Shown here: piece after piece, positions 40,194 through 48,219 of the stretch
Layout: every line of letters begins with the position of its first letter
Numbering within the stretch: the stretch's first letter is position 1
NCBI RefSeq assembly: GCF_017901135.1
Contig: NZ_CP072801.1
Span: 1,426,001-1,490,000, forward strand
Source of the DNA: Thiothrix litoralis
Lineage (GTDB): Bacteria; Pseudomonadota; Gammaproteobacteria; Thiotrichales; Thiotrichaceae
Length of the DNA stretch: 64,000 nt
Direction: 5' to 3'
Notes under the pieces: generated by a model
The model's input: only the letters and a program-made list of their open reading frames with translations
The model's database searches: none
Told to the model about the DNA's origin: nothing
Position numbers and translations under genes: made by a program

Positions 40194-40731
40194 GATCGGG
40201 ATATTTTTTGGCACGAATTCTGGTACGACGCGGCTGATGGCGAAAAAGATGGCGAAGCTGCTGGGCGATGTCGCTGCCAAGCCGCTCAATATCAACCGCG
40301 CTACGGCTGAAGAACTATTGCAATACGACGCGCTGATTCTGGGGACTGCCACTTACGGCATCGACCAGCTTCCGGGCAAAAGCACCGATATTCAGGATGG
40401 CAGTTGGGAAGATTTCATGCCGCAACTGGCGGGCAAGGATTTGTCCGGCAAGGTGATTGCGCTGTACGGGCTAGGCGATCAGGAAAAATACGCTGACCGC
40501 TTTGCGCATTCGCTGATCCATTTGTACCGCTGGGGCGTGGCGGGTGGCGCGGAAGTGGTTGGGCAATGGCCTACTGAGGGTTATACCTTCAAGCAATCAC
40601 CTGCGGTGGTGGATGGGCAGTTTGTCGGGCTGGTGCTGGATCAGCAGTCACAGAGTTTGCTGACCGAGGCGCGGTTGAGTGCCTGGATTGAAGCGATTAA
40701 ACCGGCGTTGCTAGCGAAATTGACTGGGTGA
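40186..40731 (+). CDS. nifF: Nitrogenase-type flavodoxin
   Basis: 181 residues, a long-chain flavodoxin. The FMN phosphate loop is FFGTNSGTTRLMA, then ILGTATYGIDQLPG, and the DQEKYADRF region of the 90s/140s loops. It supplies low-potential electrons to NifH. The ATG at 40186 (MNKIGIFFG) is taken as the true start, four codons inside the longer frame. Confidence 0.93.
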   Translation: MNKIGIFFGTNSGTTRLMAKKMAKLLGDVAAKPLNINRATAEELLQYDALILGTATYGIDQLPGKSTDIQDGSWEDFMPQLAGKDLSGKVIALYGLGDQEKYADRFAHSLIHLYRWGVAGGAEVVGQWPTEGYTFKQSPAVVDGQFVGLVLDQQSQSLLTEARLSAWIEAIKPALLAKLTG

Positions 40732-40736
40732 ATAAC

Positions 40737-41033
40737 ATGGATAATGAGAAATCCACTTGCCGCTATTTTACGACTTACAGTGGCGTGAAATTACCGTTTA
40801 AGCTGGTTGGCGAATTGGGGGAGCATGAAATCCGTAATCGGAATACCTTTTTCCGGGGGTATTTCGATGCGGAGGGCGTGTTATTGGGGTTTCAGAAAGT
40901 GGTTTATGGGGATGTGGAGCTGGAGCATAAGTACACCTATAGGAAAGATGGAATGCTCCAGCGAGCAGATATTACGGATGCGGAGGGGGAGATGGATACC
41001 ATCCTGCTTGCTGAGCAAGATTCAACAGTATAG
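40737..41033 (+). CDS. Nif-associated small protein (DUF6156-like)
   Basis: 98 residues from the ATG at 40737; a GTG three codons earlier would overlap the nifF stop (GTGA). Core TCRYFTTYSGVKLPFKLVGEL with later FFRGYFDAEGVLLGFQKVVYG. It is the last gene of the nifH-strand cluster. Function unknown. Confidence 0.68.
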   Translation: MDNEKSTCRYFTTYSGVKLPFKLVGELGEHEIRNRNTFFRGYFDAEGVLLGFQKVVYGDVELEHKYTYRKDGMLQRADITDAEGEMDTILLAEQDSTV

Positions 41034-41243
41034 TTATATCCTGTGCACTAGGTAGCCTTGCTTGTGCTCTTGCGGGTTGAAGATGACCATTCGGTCTTCT
41101 CCAAATAAATCTATATCCCATTTCTGGAGTATCGTCATCATAATGATATATTCCCCATTGAAAGCACAGTCTCCAGTTACCAGTGCTGCCAGACGTGACT
41201 TCGTGAAGTATTTCAAATCGTGCACTTGCCATTTTTGCCCCAT
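41034..41243 (-). CDS. Small hypothetical protein
   Basis: 69 residues, no recognised domain, no clear ribosome-binding site. It follows the gene at 41259-41507 by 15 bases on the same strand. May be genuine or chance. Confidence 0.35.
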   Translation of the reverse strand: MGQKWQVHDLKYFTKSRLAALVTGDCAFNGEYIIMMTILQKWDIDLFGEDRMVIFNPQEHKQGYLVHRI

Positions 41244-41258
41244 TACTTTTGATTATAT

Positions 41259-41507
41259 TTAAGCACCAAAAACATCTCTTAATTTCTTGACCTCATCAGC
41301 AGATAGCTCATTCTGTTGGTAAGCCAAAGCTACCATGTCAACAAGAACATCGAATGGTAGTTCAGGACATCCCCTTGAGACTTTTCCAGACTTATCAAAA
41401 TAAACAAATTTTATTGATCTGCATTGATAAGAACCCTCATCCCATGAAGCCCAACCGATTCTTAGTTGGTCGTGCTCTTTATACGGAGTCGTAAATGTTG
41501 GAATCAT
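41259..41507 (-). CDS. Small hypothetical protein
   Basis: 82 residues; AAAGGTAA lies just before the ATG, supporting translation. Contains WASWDEGSYQCRSIKFVYF and a helical C-terminus (AYQQNELSADEVKKLRDVFG). The tail resembles short accessory proteins with an EF-hand-like or DUF helix; no family is assigned. Confidence 0.5.
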   Translation of the reverse strand: MIPTFTTPYKEHDQLRIGWASWDEGSYQCRSIKFVYFDKSGKVSRGCPELPFDVLVDMVALAYQQNELSADEVKKLRDVFGA

Positions 41508-41718
41508 AAGTTTACCTTTATGACTAGTGGTTGAAGAGTGAATTACAACACAGACTCGATACTAAGTAAACACAGTTACGACACAAAGTTAACACAGAGA
41601 TGATACTGATATATTTATGGGAAAATTATAGTAGAACTACAAACTCATCTTACTTGCACCCCATAGCACTCTACAGCTAAACTTGTGTTATTACATTCGT
41701 ACTAACGGAAACACGTCC

Positions 41719-41943
41719 ATGCTACAAGTCAAACTCACCGCCATCGGCAATTCTGTTGGCATTGTTCTTCCCAAAGAAGCACTGGCAAAGCTGAAAGTAG
41801 GCAAAGGTGACAGCCTATATCTGGTGGATAGCCCGGAAGGTTTCACCTTGACCCCCTATCAGCAGGATTTCGATGATCAAATGCAGGCTGCTGAAAAAGT
41901 GCTGAAGAAATACCGCAATGCCTTCCGTGAGTTAGCAAAATGA
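41719..41943 (+). CDS. AbrB/MazE-type antitoxin
   Basis: 74 residues. The swapped-hairpin DNA-binding domain is read from LTAIGNSVGIVLPKEALAKLKVGKGDSLYLV, and a helical C-terminus (QMQAAEKVLKKYRNAF) would bind the toxin. The ATG at 41719 begins the domain; the upstream frame extension is not conserved-looking. It overlaps the Doc gene by four bases (ATGA). Confidence 0.88.
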   Translation: MLQVKLTAIGNSVGIVLPKEALAKLKVGKGDSLYLVDSPEGFTLTPYQQDFDDQMQAAEKVLKKYRNAFRELAK

Positions 41944-42332
41944 CTGAACCGAGATGGGTGTTGGAAGATGTTGCACTGGCAGTGCATCAAATGTTGCTGG
42001 CAGAACACGGCGGCAGTCCGGGCATTCGTGACAAGTCACTTCTGGATTCTGCCCTCGCACGACCCAGACAACGCTTAACTTACGAACCTGATTCAACATT
42101 GTTTGAACTTGCTGCTTCCTACAGCTTCGGCATTGCCAAAAATCATCCGTTCATTGATGGCAACAAGCGGGTAGCCTTGGCAGTCGGTGCAGTGTTTCTG
42201 GAACTCAACGGTTTTGAGCTGGATGCTCCCGAACCCGAAGCGGTCATTATGTTTGAGCAATTAGCGGCTGGAAATATTGCAGAAGCAGAACTTGCCGATT
42301 GGTTTGAAAAGTCCTGCACACCGATACCGTGA
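41940..42332 (+). CDS. doc: Doc-family (Fic-fold) toxin
   Basis: 130 residues. The Fic/Doc motif reads HPFIDGNKR with the preceding ELAASYSFGIAKN helix; RDKSLLDSALARPRQ at the N-terminus is typical of Doc. Doc proteins phosphorylate EF-Tu and stop translation. Its partner here is an AbrB-type antitoxin rather than Phd. Confidence 0.9.
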   Translation: MTEPRWVLEDVALAVHQMLLAEHGGSPGIRDKSLLDSALARPRQRLTYEPDSTLFELAASYSFGIAKNHPFIDGNKRVALAVGAVFLELNGFELDAPEPEAVIMFEQLAAGNIAEAELADWFEKSCTPIP

Positions 42333-42339
42333 GGCTCCA

Positions 42340-42744
42340 ATGTTCGCCAATTTCTTCAAAAAACGCCGGATCAAGCAATACGCCCGCAAGCTGCCCGCCG
42401 AATTGACCGCGCTTTACGGGAAGCAGCCGTATTATTCCAAAGGGCAGGTAGACCGCGCCCTCACGCGCCAGCGTCTGAACCGCAGCAATAACGGAACCAT
42501 CAGTGACAACTGTTATGCCTACGCGATGTATTGCTCGCCGCAGGAGTTCCAACGCATTCACGACGAAGCAGGGGAGAGCTGCCACTACGACACCCTACGG
42601 ACAGAAATTGCGGAGACCTGTTTCAGCAGCACCAGTGATTTTTCGTTTACGGATGTGGATGCCTACGCCACGGAATCGAGCAGCAGCGCGGATAGCAGTT
42701 CAGGGGATTCTGGCGGTGGGGATGGTGGCGGAGGTGGTGATTAA
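42340..42744 (+). CDS. Hypothetical protein with Ser/Asp/Gly tail
   Basis: 134 residues from the ATG at 42340, eight bases after doc. The basic N-terminus is FFKKRRIKQYARKLPAELTAL. SDNCYAYAMYCSPQEFQRIH follows, then an acidic low-complexity tail (SSSSADSSSGDSGGGDG). No signal peptide. Function unknown. Confidence 0.6.
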   Translation: MFANFFKKRRIKQYARKLPAELTALYGKQPYYSKGQVDRALTRQRLNRSNNGTISDNCYAYAMYCSPQEFQRIHDEAGESCHYDTLRTEIAETCFSSTSDFSFTDVDAYATESSSSADSSSGDSGGGDGGGGGD

Positions 42745-42760
42745 TTAGCCATTGGCAGCA

Positions 42761-43213
42761 TCACGCTAACATCAAGCGCAGCGGCATCATCGGCGAAACC
42801 ACAAACCCTTGCCGCTGGTAAAAGCGTTGCGCCGCATCATTCACTGCATCTGTCAGCAGGGTAATCCGCAAACAGCCATTCGCCTTGGCAAGTGCAATGG
42901 CTTGCTCCAACAATTGCGCCCCCACGCCTTGCCCGCGTGTGTCTGGCGTAACCACCATGTCTTCCAGCAGTGCCACGCGCCCGCCGAGTGCGGTGGAAAC
43001 GGTGTACAACAAGCTGACCATGCCCACCGCTTTGCCCGCCAGCCGCGCAATCAGAATTTGCCCCACATCGGGATTTTCGATGATTGCCGTCAACCCCCGT
43101 TGTTGCGCCGCTGTATCCGGTGTGAACTCGGCTTCCTGCGTGAACAGCAGGTCGAGCAAGCCGCATAAGTCGGGAATATCCGCTACGGTCGCCAAGGTGA
43201 TTGTGTGATTCAT
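42761..43213 (-). CDS. GNAT-family N-acetyltransferase
   Basis: 150 residues. The acetyl-CoA motif A is LLEDMVVTPDTRGQGVGAQLLEQAI and motif B LRITLLTDAVNDAAQRFYQRQGF. Substrate unknown. The start overlaps the stop of the upstream EamA transporter by ATGA. Confidence 0.88.
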   Translation of the reverse strand: MNHTITLATVADIPDLCGLLDLLFTQEAEFTPDTAAQQRGLTAIIENPDVGQILIARLAGKAVGMVSLLYTVSTALGGRVALLEDMVVTPDTRGQGVGAQLLEQAIALAKANGCLRITLLTDAVNDAAQRFYQRQGFVVSPMMPLRLMLA

Positions 43214-44109
43214 GTCCCATTCTCTACGGGCAAACGCGGTTGCCCCAACATCACCAGCAATCCGGCGGCAATGATAGTCCCGATCCCAGCCATCGCCAGC
43301 AAGCTCAGACTTTCATCCCATAACCACCAACCCAACACCGCCGCAAAAATCACCGACGCATAGGTAAACGCCCCTAATTGCCCCGCCGGAGCATGACCAT
43401 ACGCCGCCGTCAACGCCCACTGCGCCAAGGTTGCCAACACCCCCAACAGGAATAGCCACAGCAAGGTTTCCCCAGTCAGCGGCAACCACGCCAGCACCGC
43501 TGGAATCACCGACAACACACTGGCAAACAAGGCGAAATAAAACACCACGCGCATCGTCGGTTCATCACTCGAACGCATCCGCCGGATATTGACCTTGGTG
43601 GAGCCGCCCATAACCGCGCCGAGTAAGCCCACCACGACTGCCAGATTGAAAACCGCCGCCTCCTGAAACGGGTTCAGCACCAACAGCACACCGGCAAACC
43701 CCAAACCAATCGCCACAAAGTTACGCCAAGACAAGCGTTCCCCCATCCAGAAAAACGCCACAATCGGCACAAACAACGGCATGGTTTGCTTCAACAAGGC
43801 GCTTTGTGCCAAGGGCAAATGCCCCCACGCATAAAACATACAACTCATCGCCGTCACGCCCAGCAGCGAACGCAAAAAGTGCAGGTGCAAGCAATCGGTT
43901 TTCACTGCCTGCACCCCATTGCGCCACAACCACGGCAACAGCAGCAGCAGCGCGAACGCATTGCGAAAAAACACCGTTTGTTCCGTCGAGACCACGCCGT
44001 TCAAGTGTTTAATCACCATCCCCGCACACACCAGAAAAAACTCGGAAGCCAGAATCAGTAACGCGCCGTAAGCCAGACCGGACAGCGGCAACAAAGGTTT
44101 TGTATTCAT
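43210..44109 (-). CDS. EamA/DMT-superfamily transporter
   Basis: 299 residues, ten hydrophobic segments in two EamA repeats (around 12-140 and 155-285), with the repeat motif VSTEQTVFFRNAFALLLLLP. It probably exports metabolites such as amino acids or related compounds. Co-transcribed with the GNAT gene. Confidence 0.87.
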   Translation of the reverse strand: MNTKPLLPLSGLAYGALLILASEFFLVCAGMVIKHLNGVVSTEQTVFFRNAFALLLLLPWLWRNGVQAVKTDCLHLHFLRSLLGVTAMSCMFYAWGHLPLAQSALLKQTMPLFVPIVAFFWMGERLSWRNFVAIGLGFAGVLLVLNPFQEAAVFNLAVVVGLLGAVMGGSTKVNIRRMRSSDEPTMRVVFYFALFASVLSVIPAVLAWLPLTGETLLWLFLLGVLATLAQWALTAAYGHAPAGQLGAFTYASVIFAAVLGWWLWDESLSLLAMAGIGTIIAAGLLVMLGQPRLPVENGT

Positions 44110-44174
44110 CGGCGCATTGTAAGGGCAATCCCGCGTAGAGGCGCAAAATCTTGCGTCTCTACAACGCCATGACC

Positions 44175-44180
44175 TACCTA
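44175..44180. repeat. Target-site duplication, left copy
   Basis: TACCTA directly before the left inverted repeat; the same six bases follow the right end at 46013-46018. Confidence 0.7.
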
Positions 44181-46012
44181 GTGTCTGACCGGAAACCCTA
44201 AAACCCTTTTCCGATCAAGATGCTACGCCCGTTTTCCTTGCCCTAAGATTTCCCGGAAGCAGGCCAGAAAGCTGCAAAAGCGCCCAAAATAGGGCAAAAT
44301 AGGGCATCCATCCGCCAAACTTCGCAGGAGACACACGATGCGTGAAGTGATCGCCCGCCAACTTCGCCTGGGTCACGCTGACATCGGCAGGCTGACCTTC
44401 AACCCACGTTCGCGGGACGACATCCCGCAGGTGTTGCAAGGGCTGCAATACATTTATGTGACAGACGAACTGCGTGAGGCGGTGTTTGCGGTGCTGGAAA
44501 AGCGGGTTCCGGCGGAGGTGGACGCCAGCCGTGGACGCCCCGGCATGGATCTGTGGAATGCGCTGGTGCTGGCGACATTGCGGGTGAACCTGAACTGGGA
44601 CTATGACCGGCTGCTGGAGATGGCGAACCAGCACCGCAGCATCCGTCAGATGCTGGGGCATGGTTTCTGGGATGATGACGATGAGTACAAGCTGCAAACG
44701 GTCAAGGACAACGCCGCTCTGGTGGACGAAGCCAGCCTGCAACGCATCAACCAGTTGGTGGTGGAGGCCGGTCACAAGCTGCTAAAAAAAAAGCCGCGCC
44801 GCTGAGCGCCCGTTGTGACTCCTTCGTGGTGGAAAGCAACATCCACTACCCGACCGACATCAACCTGTTGTACGACGCGGTGCGTTGTTCGGTGCGCACG
44901 GTGGCCGATTGGTGTGAAGGGCACGGCGACAGCCGCTGGCGGCAATGGCAGTACAATCTCCGCCAGGTGAAGAAAGCCTGCCGTCATGCGCAGAAGCTCA
45001 AGCACTCCAGCTCCCAAGACCCGGACAAGCAGGCCACCCGGCAACAGGCCATCCGTGACGCCCACCACACCTACCTGGGCCTGTGCGCCGCGCTGTTGTC
45101 GAAAGTGGAGGAAACGGTGGCTGACCTGCCCCTCAGCCTGCTGGACAGCCGGTCGGGCAACGACCTCCAGCGCTGGCTGGGGTACGGGTGGCATCAGGTT
45201 GACCTGGTGCGGCGGCGGGTGCTGGACGGGGAAACCATCCCCCACGGCGACAAGATCTTCTCCCTCTTCGAGGATTACAGCGAATGGCTCAGCAAGGGCA
45301 AAGCCGGTGTGCCGGTGGAGCTGGGCCTGAACGTGTGCGTGATGGAATCGGCTGACGGCTTCATCCTCCACCACCAAGTGATGCAACACTGCCCCGACAG
45401 TGAGATTGCCGTGACCATGGTTAAGCAAGCCAAAGCGCTGTTCCCCTCCCTGAGCGCGTGCAGCTTTGACAAGGGGTTCCACTCACCGGCAAACCAGCGC
45501 GAACTGGCCGAACTGCTCGACCGGGTGGTGTTGCCGAAAAAGGGCCGCTGGAGCCAGGCGGACACTGCCCGTGAAACCGACCCGGCGTTTGTCCAGGCCA
45601 GACGCCAGCACTCAGCGGTGGAATCCGGCATCAACGCACTGGAAGTCCATGGGCTGGACTATTGCCCCGACCGGGGGCTGGAACGCTTCAAGCGCTATGT
45701 GGCACTGGCGGTGGTGGGCAGGAACCTGCAAAAGGTCGGGGCCATTTTACAGGCCAGGGCGTTGGAGGCCTTGCAGAAGGATGAACGCCGACGACAGCGC
45801 CAAGCCGCCTGAACCACCCCACAACGCCGACCGATGAGGGAAAATGCCGGGAAGGCAGGGCAGCCCCTGCACCGAAGGCAAGCCTGCGCTGCCAGCCATG
45901 CCTTGAAACCCAGCGTTTTACCCTCGTGCTTGCCAGAAGGTGGCGGGGAAAACGGCTGCATGGACTAAAATTGGGCACTCGTGGCGGCAGGAAGGCTTTT
46001 TCGGTCAGACAC
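44181..46012 (+). mobile_element. Insertion sequence, ISNCY-like, 1832 bp
   Basis: Ends are GTGTCTGACCG (44181-44191) and CGGTCAGACAC (46002-46012), an 11-base perfect terminal inverted repeat, flanked by the 6-base repeat TACCTA. The ends can be read two bases differently because the flanks are repetitive. It carries one transposase gene in two frames. Confidence 0.85.
44338..45812 (+). CDS. IS transposase made by -1 frameshift
   Basis: The first frame (155 residues) ends at 44805. A run of nine A bases at 44784-44792 allows a -1 slip that joins it to the second frame and gives a 491-residue protein reading LLKKKAAPLSARCDSFVVES at the join. VESNIHYPTDINLL is the conserved start of the DDE catalytic part. 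Acidic residues in VCVMESADGFILH, FDKGFHSP and AVESGINAL are DDE candidates. The family is judged ISNCY/ISDol1-like by this pattern. A simple one-base mutation is the alternative, but the slippery run favours programmed shifting. Confidence 0.82.
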
Positions 46013-46018
46013 TACCTA
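46013..46018. repeat. Target-site duplication, right copy
   Basis: TACCTA. Its last three bases are the stop codon (TAG on the minus strand) of fdxB. Confidence 0.7.
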
Positions 46019-46327
46019 CGCGCTTAAACCTTGCGGCGCGTGACTCATGCACTTTTTCGGGCAAACTTTGGCACAGGCTTGGCAGCCAATGCAGTCCAAC
46101 ACGTTTTTCAGATTCATCACCATCGTGTTGTCATCGTCGTCGTAGCTGTCATCGCTGTCGTCATCTTCTTCCAGCTCCAGCTCGTCGCGTTCGACCAGCT
46201 CAAACACGTCACGCGGACAGACCTTATAGCAACGCCCGCAACCGATGCATTTGCCCTGATTGAGCGTAGTGATGAAGGCGGGTGTCCAAGCGATGCCGCC
46301 ACGGGTAAGACCAGTGATTGGTTCCAT
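46016..46327 (-). CDS. fdxB: Nif-specific ferredoxin III
   Basis: 103 residues, two [4Fe-4S] motifs: CIGCGRCYKVCPRDVF and CIGCQACAKVCPKKC, separated by a strongly acidic linker (ELEEDDDSDDSYDDDD). The N-terminus ITGLTRGGIAWTPAFITTL is characteristic of FdxB. It is the last gene of the nifX operon; the IS element abuts its stop codon without truncating it. Confidence 0.92.
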   Translation of the reverse strand: MEPITGLTRGGIAWTPAFITTLNQGKCIGCGRCYKVCPRDVFELVERDELELEEDDDSDDSYDDDDNTMVMNLKNVLDCIGCQACAKVCPKKCMSHAPQGLSA

Positions 46328-46338
46328 GTGTGTGTCCT

Positions 46339-46548
46339 CTAGTTTGCTTCAGCGGCTTGCAATTTGGCGTTGGCTTCTTCCCACGCCACACAAGCGTCGT
46401 AAGTGGCTTGCGCAATCGCGGGCAATTCCTGATAGCCAGCGGGCAGCTTGTCTTCCACCAAATCGTGCAATTGGCTGGCGTGTTCGGTGGCAATGCGCTT
46501 GGCTTTGCTGACCGCTTTTTGCAGGGCTTTGAGTTCTTCCGGGGTCAT
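46339..46548 (-). CDS. CCE_0567-family small nif protein
   Basis: 69 residues from the ATG at 46548 (GGAGG upstream). A helical hairpin with ELKALQKAVSKAKRIATEHASQLHDLVEDKLP and ATYDACVAWEEANAKL. The family is a small metal-binding helical protein near nifX/DUF269 genes. Precise role unknown. Confidence 0.82.
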   Translation of the reverse strand: MTPEELKALQKAVSKAKRIATEHASQLHDLVEDKLPAGYQELPAIAQATYDACVAWEEANAKLQAAEAN

Positions 46549-46558
46549 CGCAGCCTCC

Positions 46559-47032
46559 TTACAAACCAGCAACGGCAGCGTGTGTGCCGATCAGATTCAA
46601 CGCAACCGAGAGCAACTTATCGGCCTCATCCTTCATTTTGGAGAGCGACTCGAAACCAAAGCGGTGAACGTCACGCAAAGTACGGTCAACCACCACCAGC
46701 TTGCCGACCGTGATCAAGGCACGTCCGAAACCTTCGTGCGACAAATTCATCATCGGCACTGCCATCAGGCCACATTCCTTTTCGATCAGCGCGGCAATGG
46801 CGTTGTAGAACACTTTCAGGCGGGCAACGATGATTTCATCCGGGTCGCCAATGATGGGAATTTCGCGCTTCATCGCCTTGGTGAGAATGAACGGTTCGAG
46901 GATTTTCGCGGGTGTCCACGTATCGTAACTACCGTAACTGTCGAGCGCACGCATCTGGCGCAACATTTCGATGGCAAAATCGGTGCCGAGAACGGGATCG
47001 TCGTTGGCAATCAACGTGCTAGCTTCGCTCAT
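46559..47032 (-). CDS. NifX-associated DUF269 protein
   Basis: 157 residues. FAIEMLRQMRALDSYGSYDTW, the KREIPIIGDPDEIIVARLKVFYNAIAALIE helix and NLSHEGFGRALITVGKLVVVDRTLRDVHRFGF match DUF269. Genes of this family stand next to nifX in most nif clusters and are thought to aid FeMo-co synthesis. Its start overlaps the end of rseC by 14 bases. Confidence 0.92.
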   Translation of the reverse strand: MSEASTLIANDDPVLGTDFAIEMLRQMRALDSYGSYDTWTPAKILEPFILTKAMKREIPIIGDPDEIIVARLKVFYNAIAALIEKECGLMAVPMMNLSHEGFGRALITVGKLVVVDRTLRDVHRFGFESLSKMKDEADKLLSVALNLIGTHAAVAGL

Positions 47033-47528
47033 GGGGTATCTCCTGTAATAAAAATTCTTGCTCCCCTCGCCCCTTGAGGGAGAGGGGCTGGGGGTGAGGG
47101 GTAATCTTGCGTAATAATTGTGGCTGGAAATAACGCTGCATCAGGCGGTTACTGGTCAACACCCCTGCGCCGAATAGCCCCAGCAACAAGCCAAGCAGAG
47201 CGACAATAGCTTGCTGCTTATCGCTCATGCCGTAGATGTCGGCGGCAATGGCAGCAACGATCATCAGCACCACGGGCAAGATGTACGCAGCCAGCGAAGC
47301 CGTGACCATAACCTGATCTTCCACGCCAATAATCACCTGTTCCCCCACGCTGGAGGCAAACTGGTTCGGCAAGCGTAACTGCTGGCGGCGCATCCCAAAC
47401 AGTTTGGAAACGCTGGAAGTGGCACAACTGTCCTGCGTGCCACAACTGGAACAAGCACTGCGGGCGCGGGCTTCCACCCAAATATGATCGGGGGTGGCGT
47501 CAACCACGGTAGCGGTTTCTTCGATCAT
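47019..47528 (-). CDS. rseC: RseC/MucC-family membrane redox regulator
   Basis: 169 residues. An N-terminal cytoplasmic domain with four cysteines (RSACSSCGTQDSCATSS) is followed by two hydrophobic segments (VTASLAAYILPVVLMIVAAI and AIVALLGLLLGLFGAGVLT). RseC proteins affect sigma-E and the SoxR-reducing/Rnf electron system. The last 30 residues (from TPHPQPLSLKGRGE) are encoded by a dispersed GC-rich repeat and are not native family sequence. The ATG at 47528 overlaps the nifX stop. Confidence 0.85.
   Translation of the reverse strand: MIEETATVVDATPDHIWVEARARSACSSCGTQDSCATSSVSKLFGMRRQQLRLPNQFASSVGEQVIIGVEDQVMVTASLAAYILPVVLMIVAAIAADIYGMSDKQQAIVALLGLLLGLFGAGVLTSNRLMQRYFQPQLLRKITPHPQPLSLKGRGEQEFLLQEIPHERS
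47061..47101. repeat. Dispersed GC-rich repeat, copy 4, inside the rseC 3' end
   Basis: Same CCCCT...GGGAGAGGGG...GGGGTGAGGGG unit as the other copies. Read on the minus strand it codes for the RseC tail PHPQPLSLKGRGE. Confidence 0.82.
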
Positions 47529-47956
47529 TCGTCCCACCCTTCGGCTTCCATCGAGTCGAAGCGTTGCGCATTGGGGGTTTGCATCCGTTTAATGGCTTGT
47601 GCCAGCCACGCGCTGGGGCCGCTGCGCAGTTCTGCCTGCAAGGCTTCCAGCAATTCGCTGATTTCCGCGCCCGCGCTGACTTTGACTGGCTGGATATTGG
47701 CGGTTTTGAGCTTGGCAACCGCAGATGCACCAACCGCTTGCGAGTAAATCGCTACGCAGCCTTCCAGCACTTTGATTTTGGCATCGAGCTTGTCTTCGTT
47801 GCCGTCCATTGCCAGCTTGCCGAACTGGGTGGCTTCCACTAGCTGCACGTTCTCTGGGGTTAGGGCGTAAATCGCAAACGATTCCGCCGCGCCGAAATGC
47901 TGGTCGACGTGCTTCATATCGGTGGATGCAAACGCAACTTTAATGGCTGTTTCCAT
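47525..47956 (-). CDS. nifX: FeMo-cofactor carrier NifX
   Basis: 143 residues from the ATG at 47956 (GAGGAAC upstream): METAIKVAFASTDMKHVDQHFG is the usual NifX start, followed by GKLAMDGNEDKLDAKIKVLEGC and the C-terminal SGPSAWLAQAIKRM. A longer reading from the ATG at 48013 also has a good site (GAGGTAA) and sits exactly where the nifE start lies relative to the duplicated promoter, but its 19 extra residues look non-native. NifX binds NifB-co/VK-cluster during FeMo-co assembly. First gene of the operon nifX-rseC-DUF269-CCE_0567-fdxB. Confidence 0.9.
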   Translation of the reverse strand: METAIKVAFASTDMKHVDQHFGAAESFAIYALTPENVQLVEATQFGKLAMDGNEDKLDAKIKVLEGCVAIYSQAVGASAVAKLKTANIQPVKVSAGAEISELLEALQAELRSGPSAWLAQAIKRMQTPNAQRFDSMEAEGWDE

Positions 47957-48048
47957 GAAGTGTTCCTCAGTGTCTTGTCCGAGAACTGTGAGCCGCCGTG
48001 TCAGAGCCGCCATAGCTGCTTACCTCGTAATCCTGTTTGCAGGGATGT

Positions 48049-48064
48049 TGCAAGGGGTGTGCCA
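48049..48064 (-). promoter_or_regulatory. Sigma-54 promoter of nifX
   Basis: On the minus strand TGGCAC-ACCCC-TTGCA, an exact -24/-12 match. It is part of a 19-base block (48047-48065) identical to the nifE promoter block at 63704-63722. Confidence 0.9.
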
Positions 48065-48109
48065 GTTAGCCAAGTGATTGTTAGTAATAGGTTGTTTGGT
48101 TTTGCAGGT

Positions 48110-48125
48110 TGTCGGGAATGCGACA
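48110..48125 (-). promoter_or_regulatory. NifA upstream activator site of nifX
   Basis: TGTCGGGAATGCGACA (plus-strand reading) is an exact TGT-N10-ACA with symmetric inner bases. Its centre lies 55 bases from the -24 GG, the same spacing as at nifE. Confidence 0.85.
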
Positions 48126-48219
48126 ATGGATGAGTGGCGTGAAGGATGTATGACATGCTAAATAATCGACACTGTTATAAACTGCCCGTGCGTTTCGCAT
48201 TTAAGGGGTTTGGGGCGAC

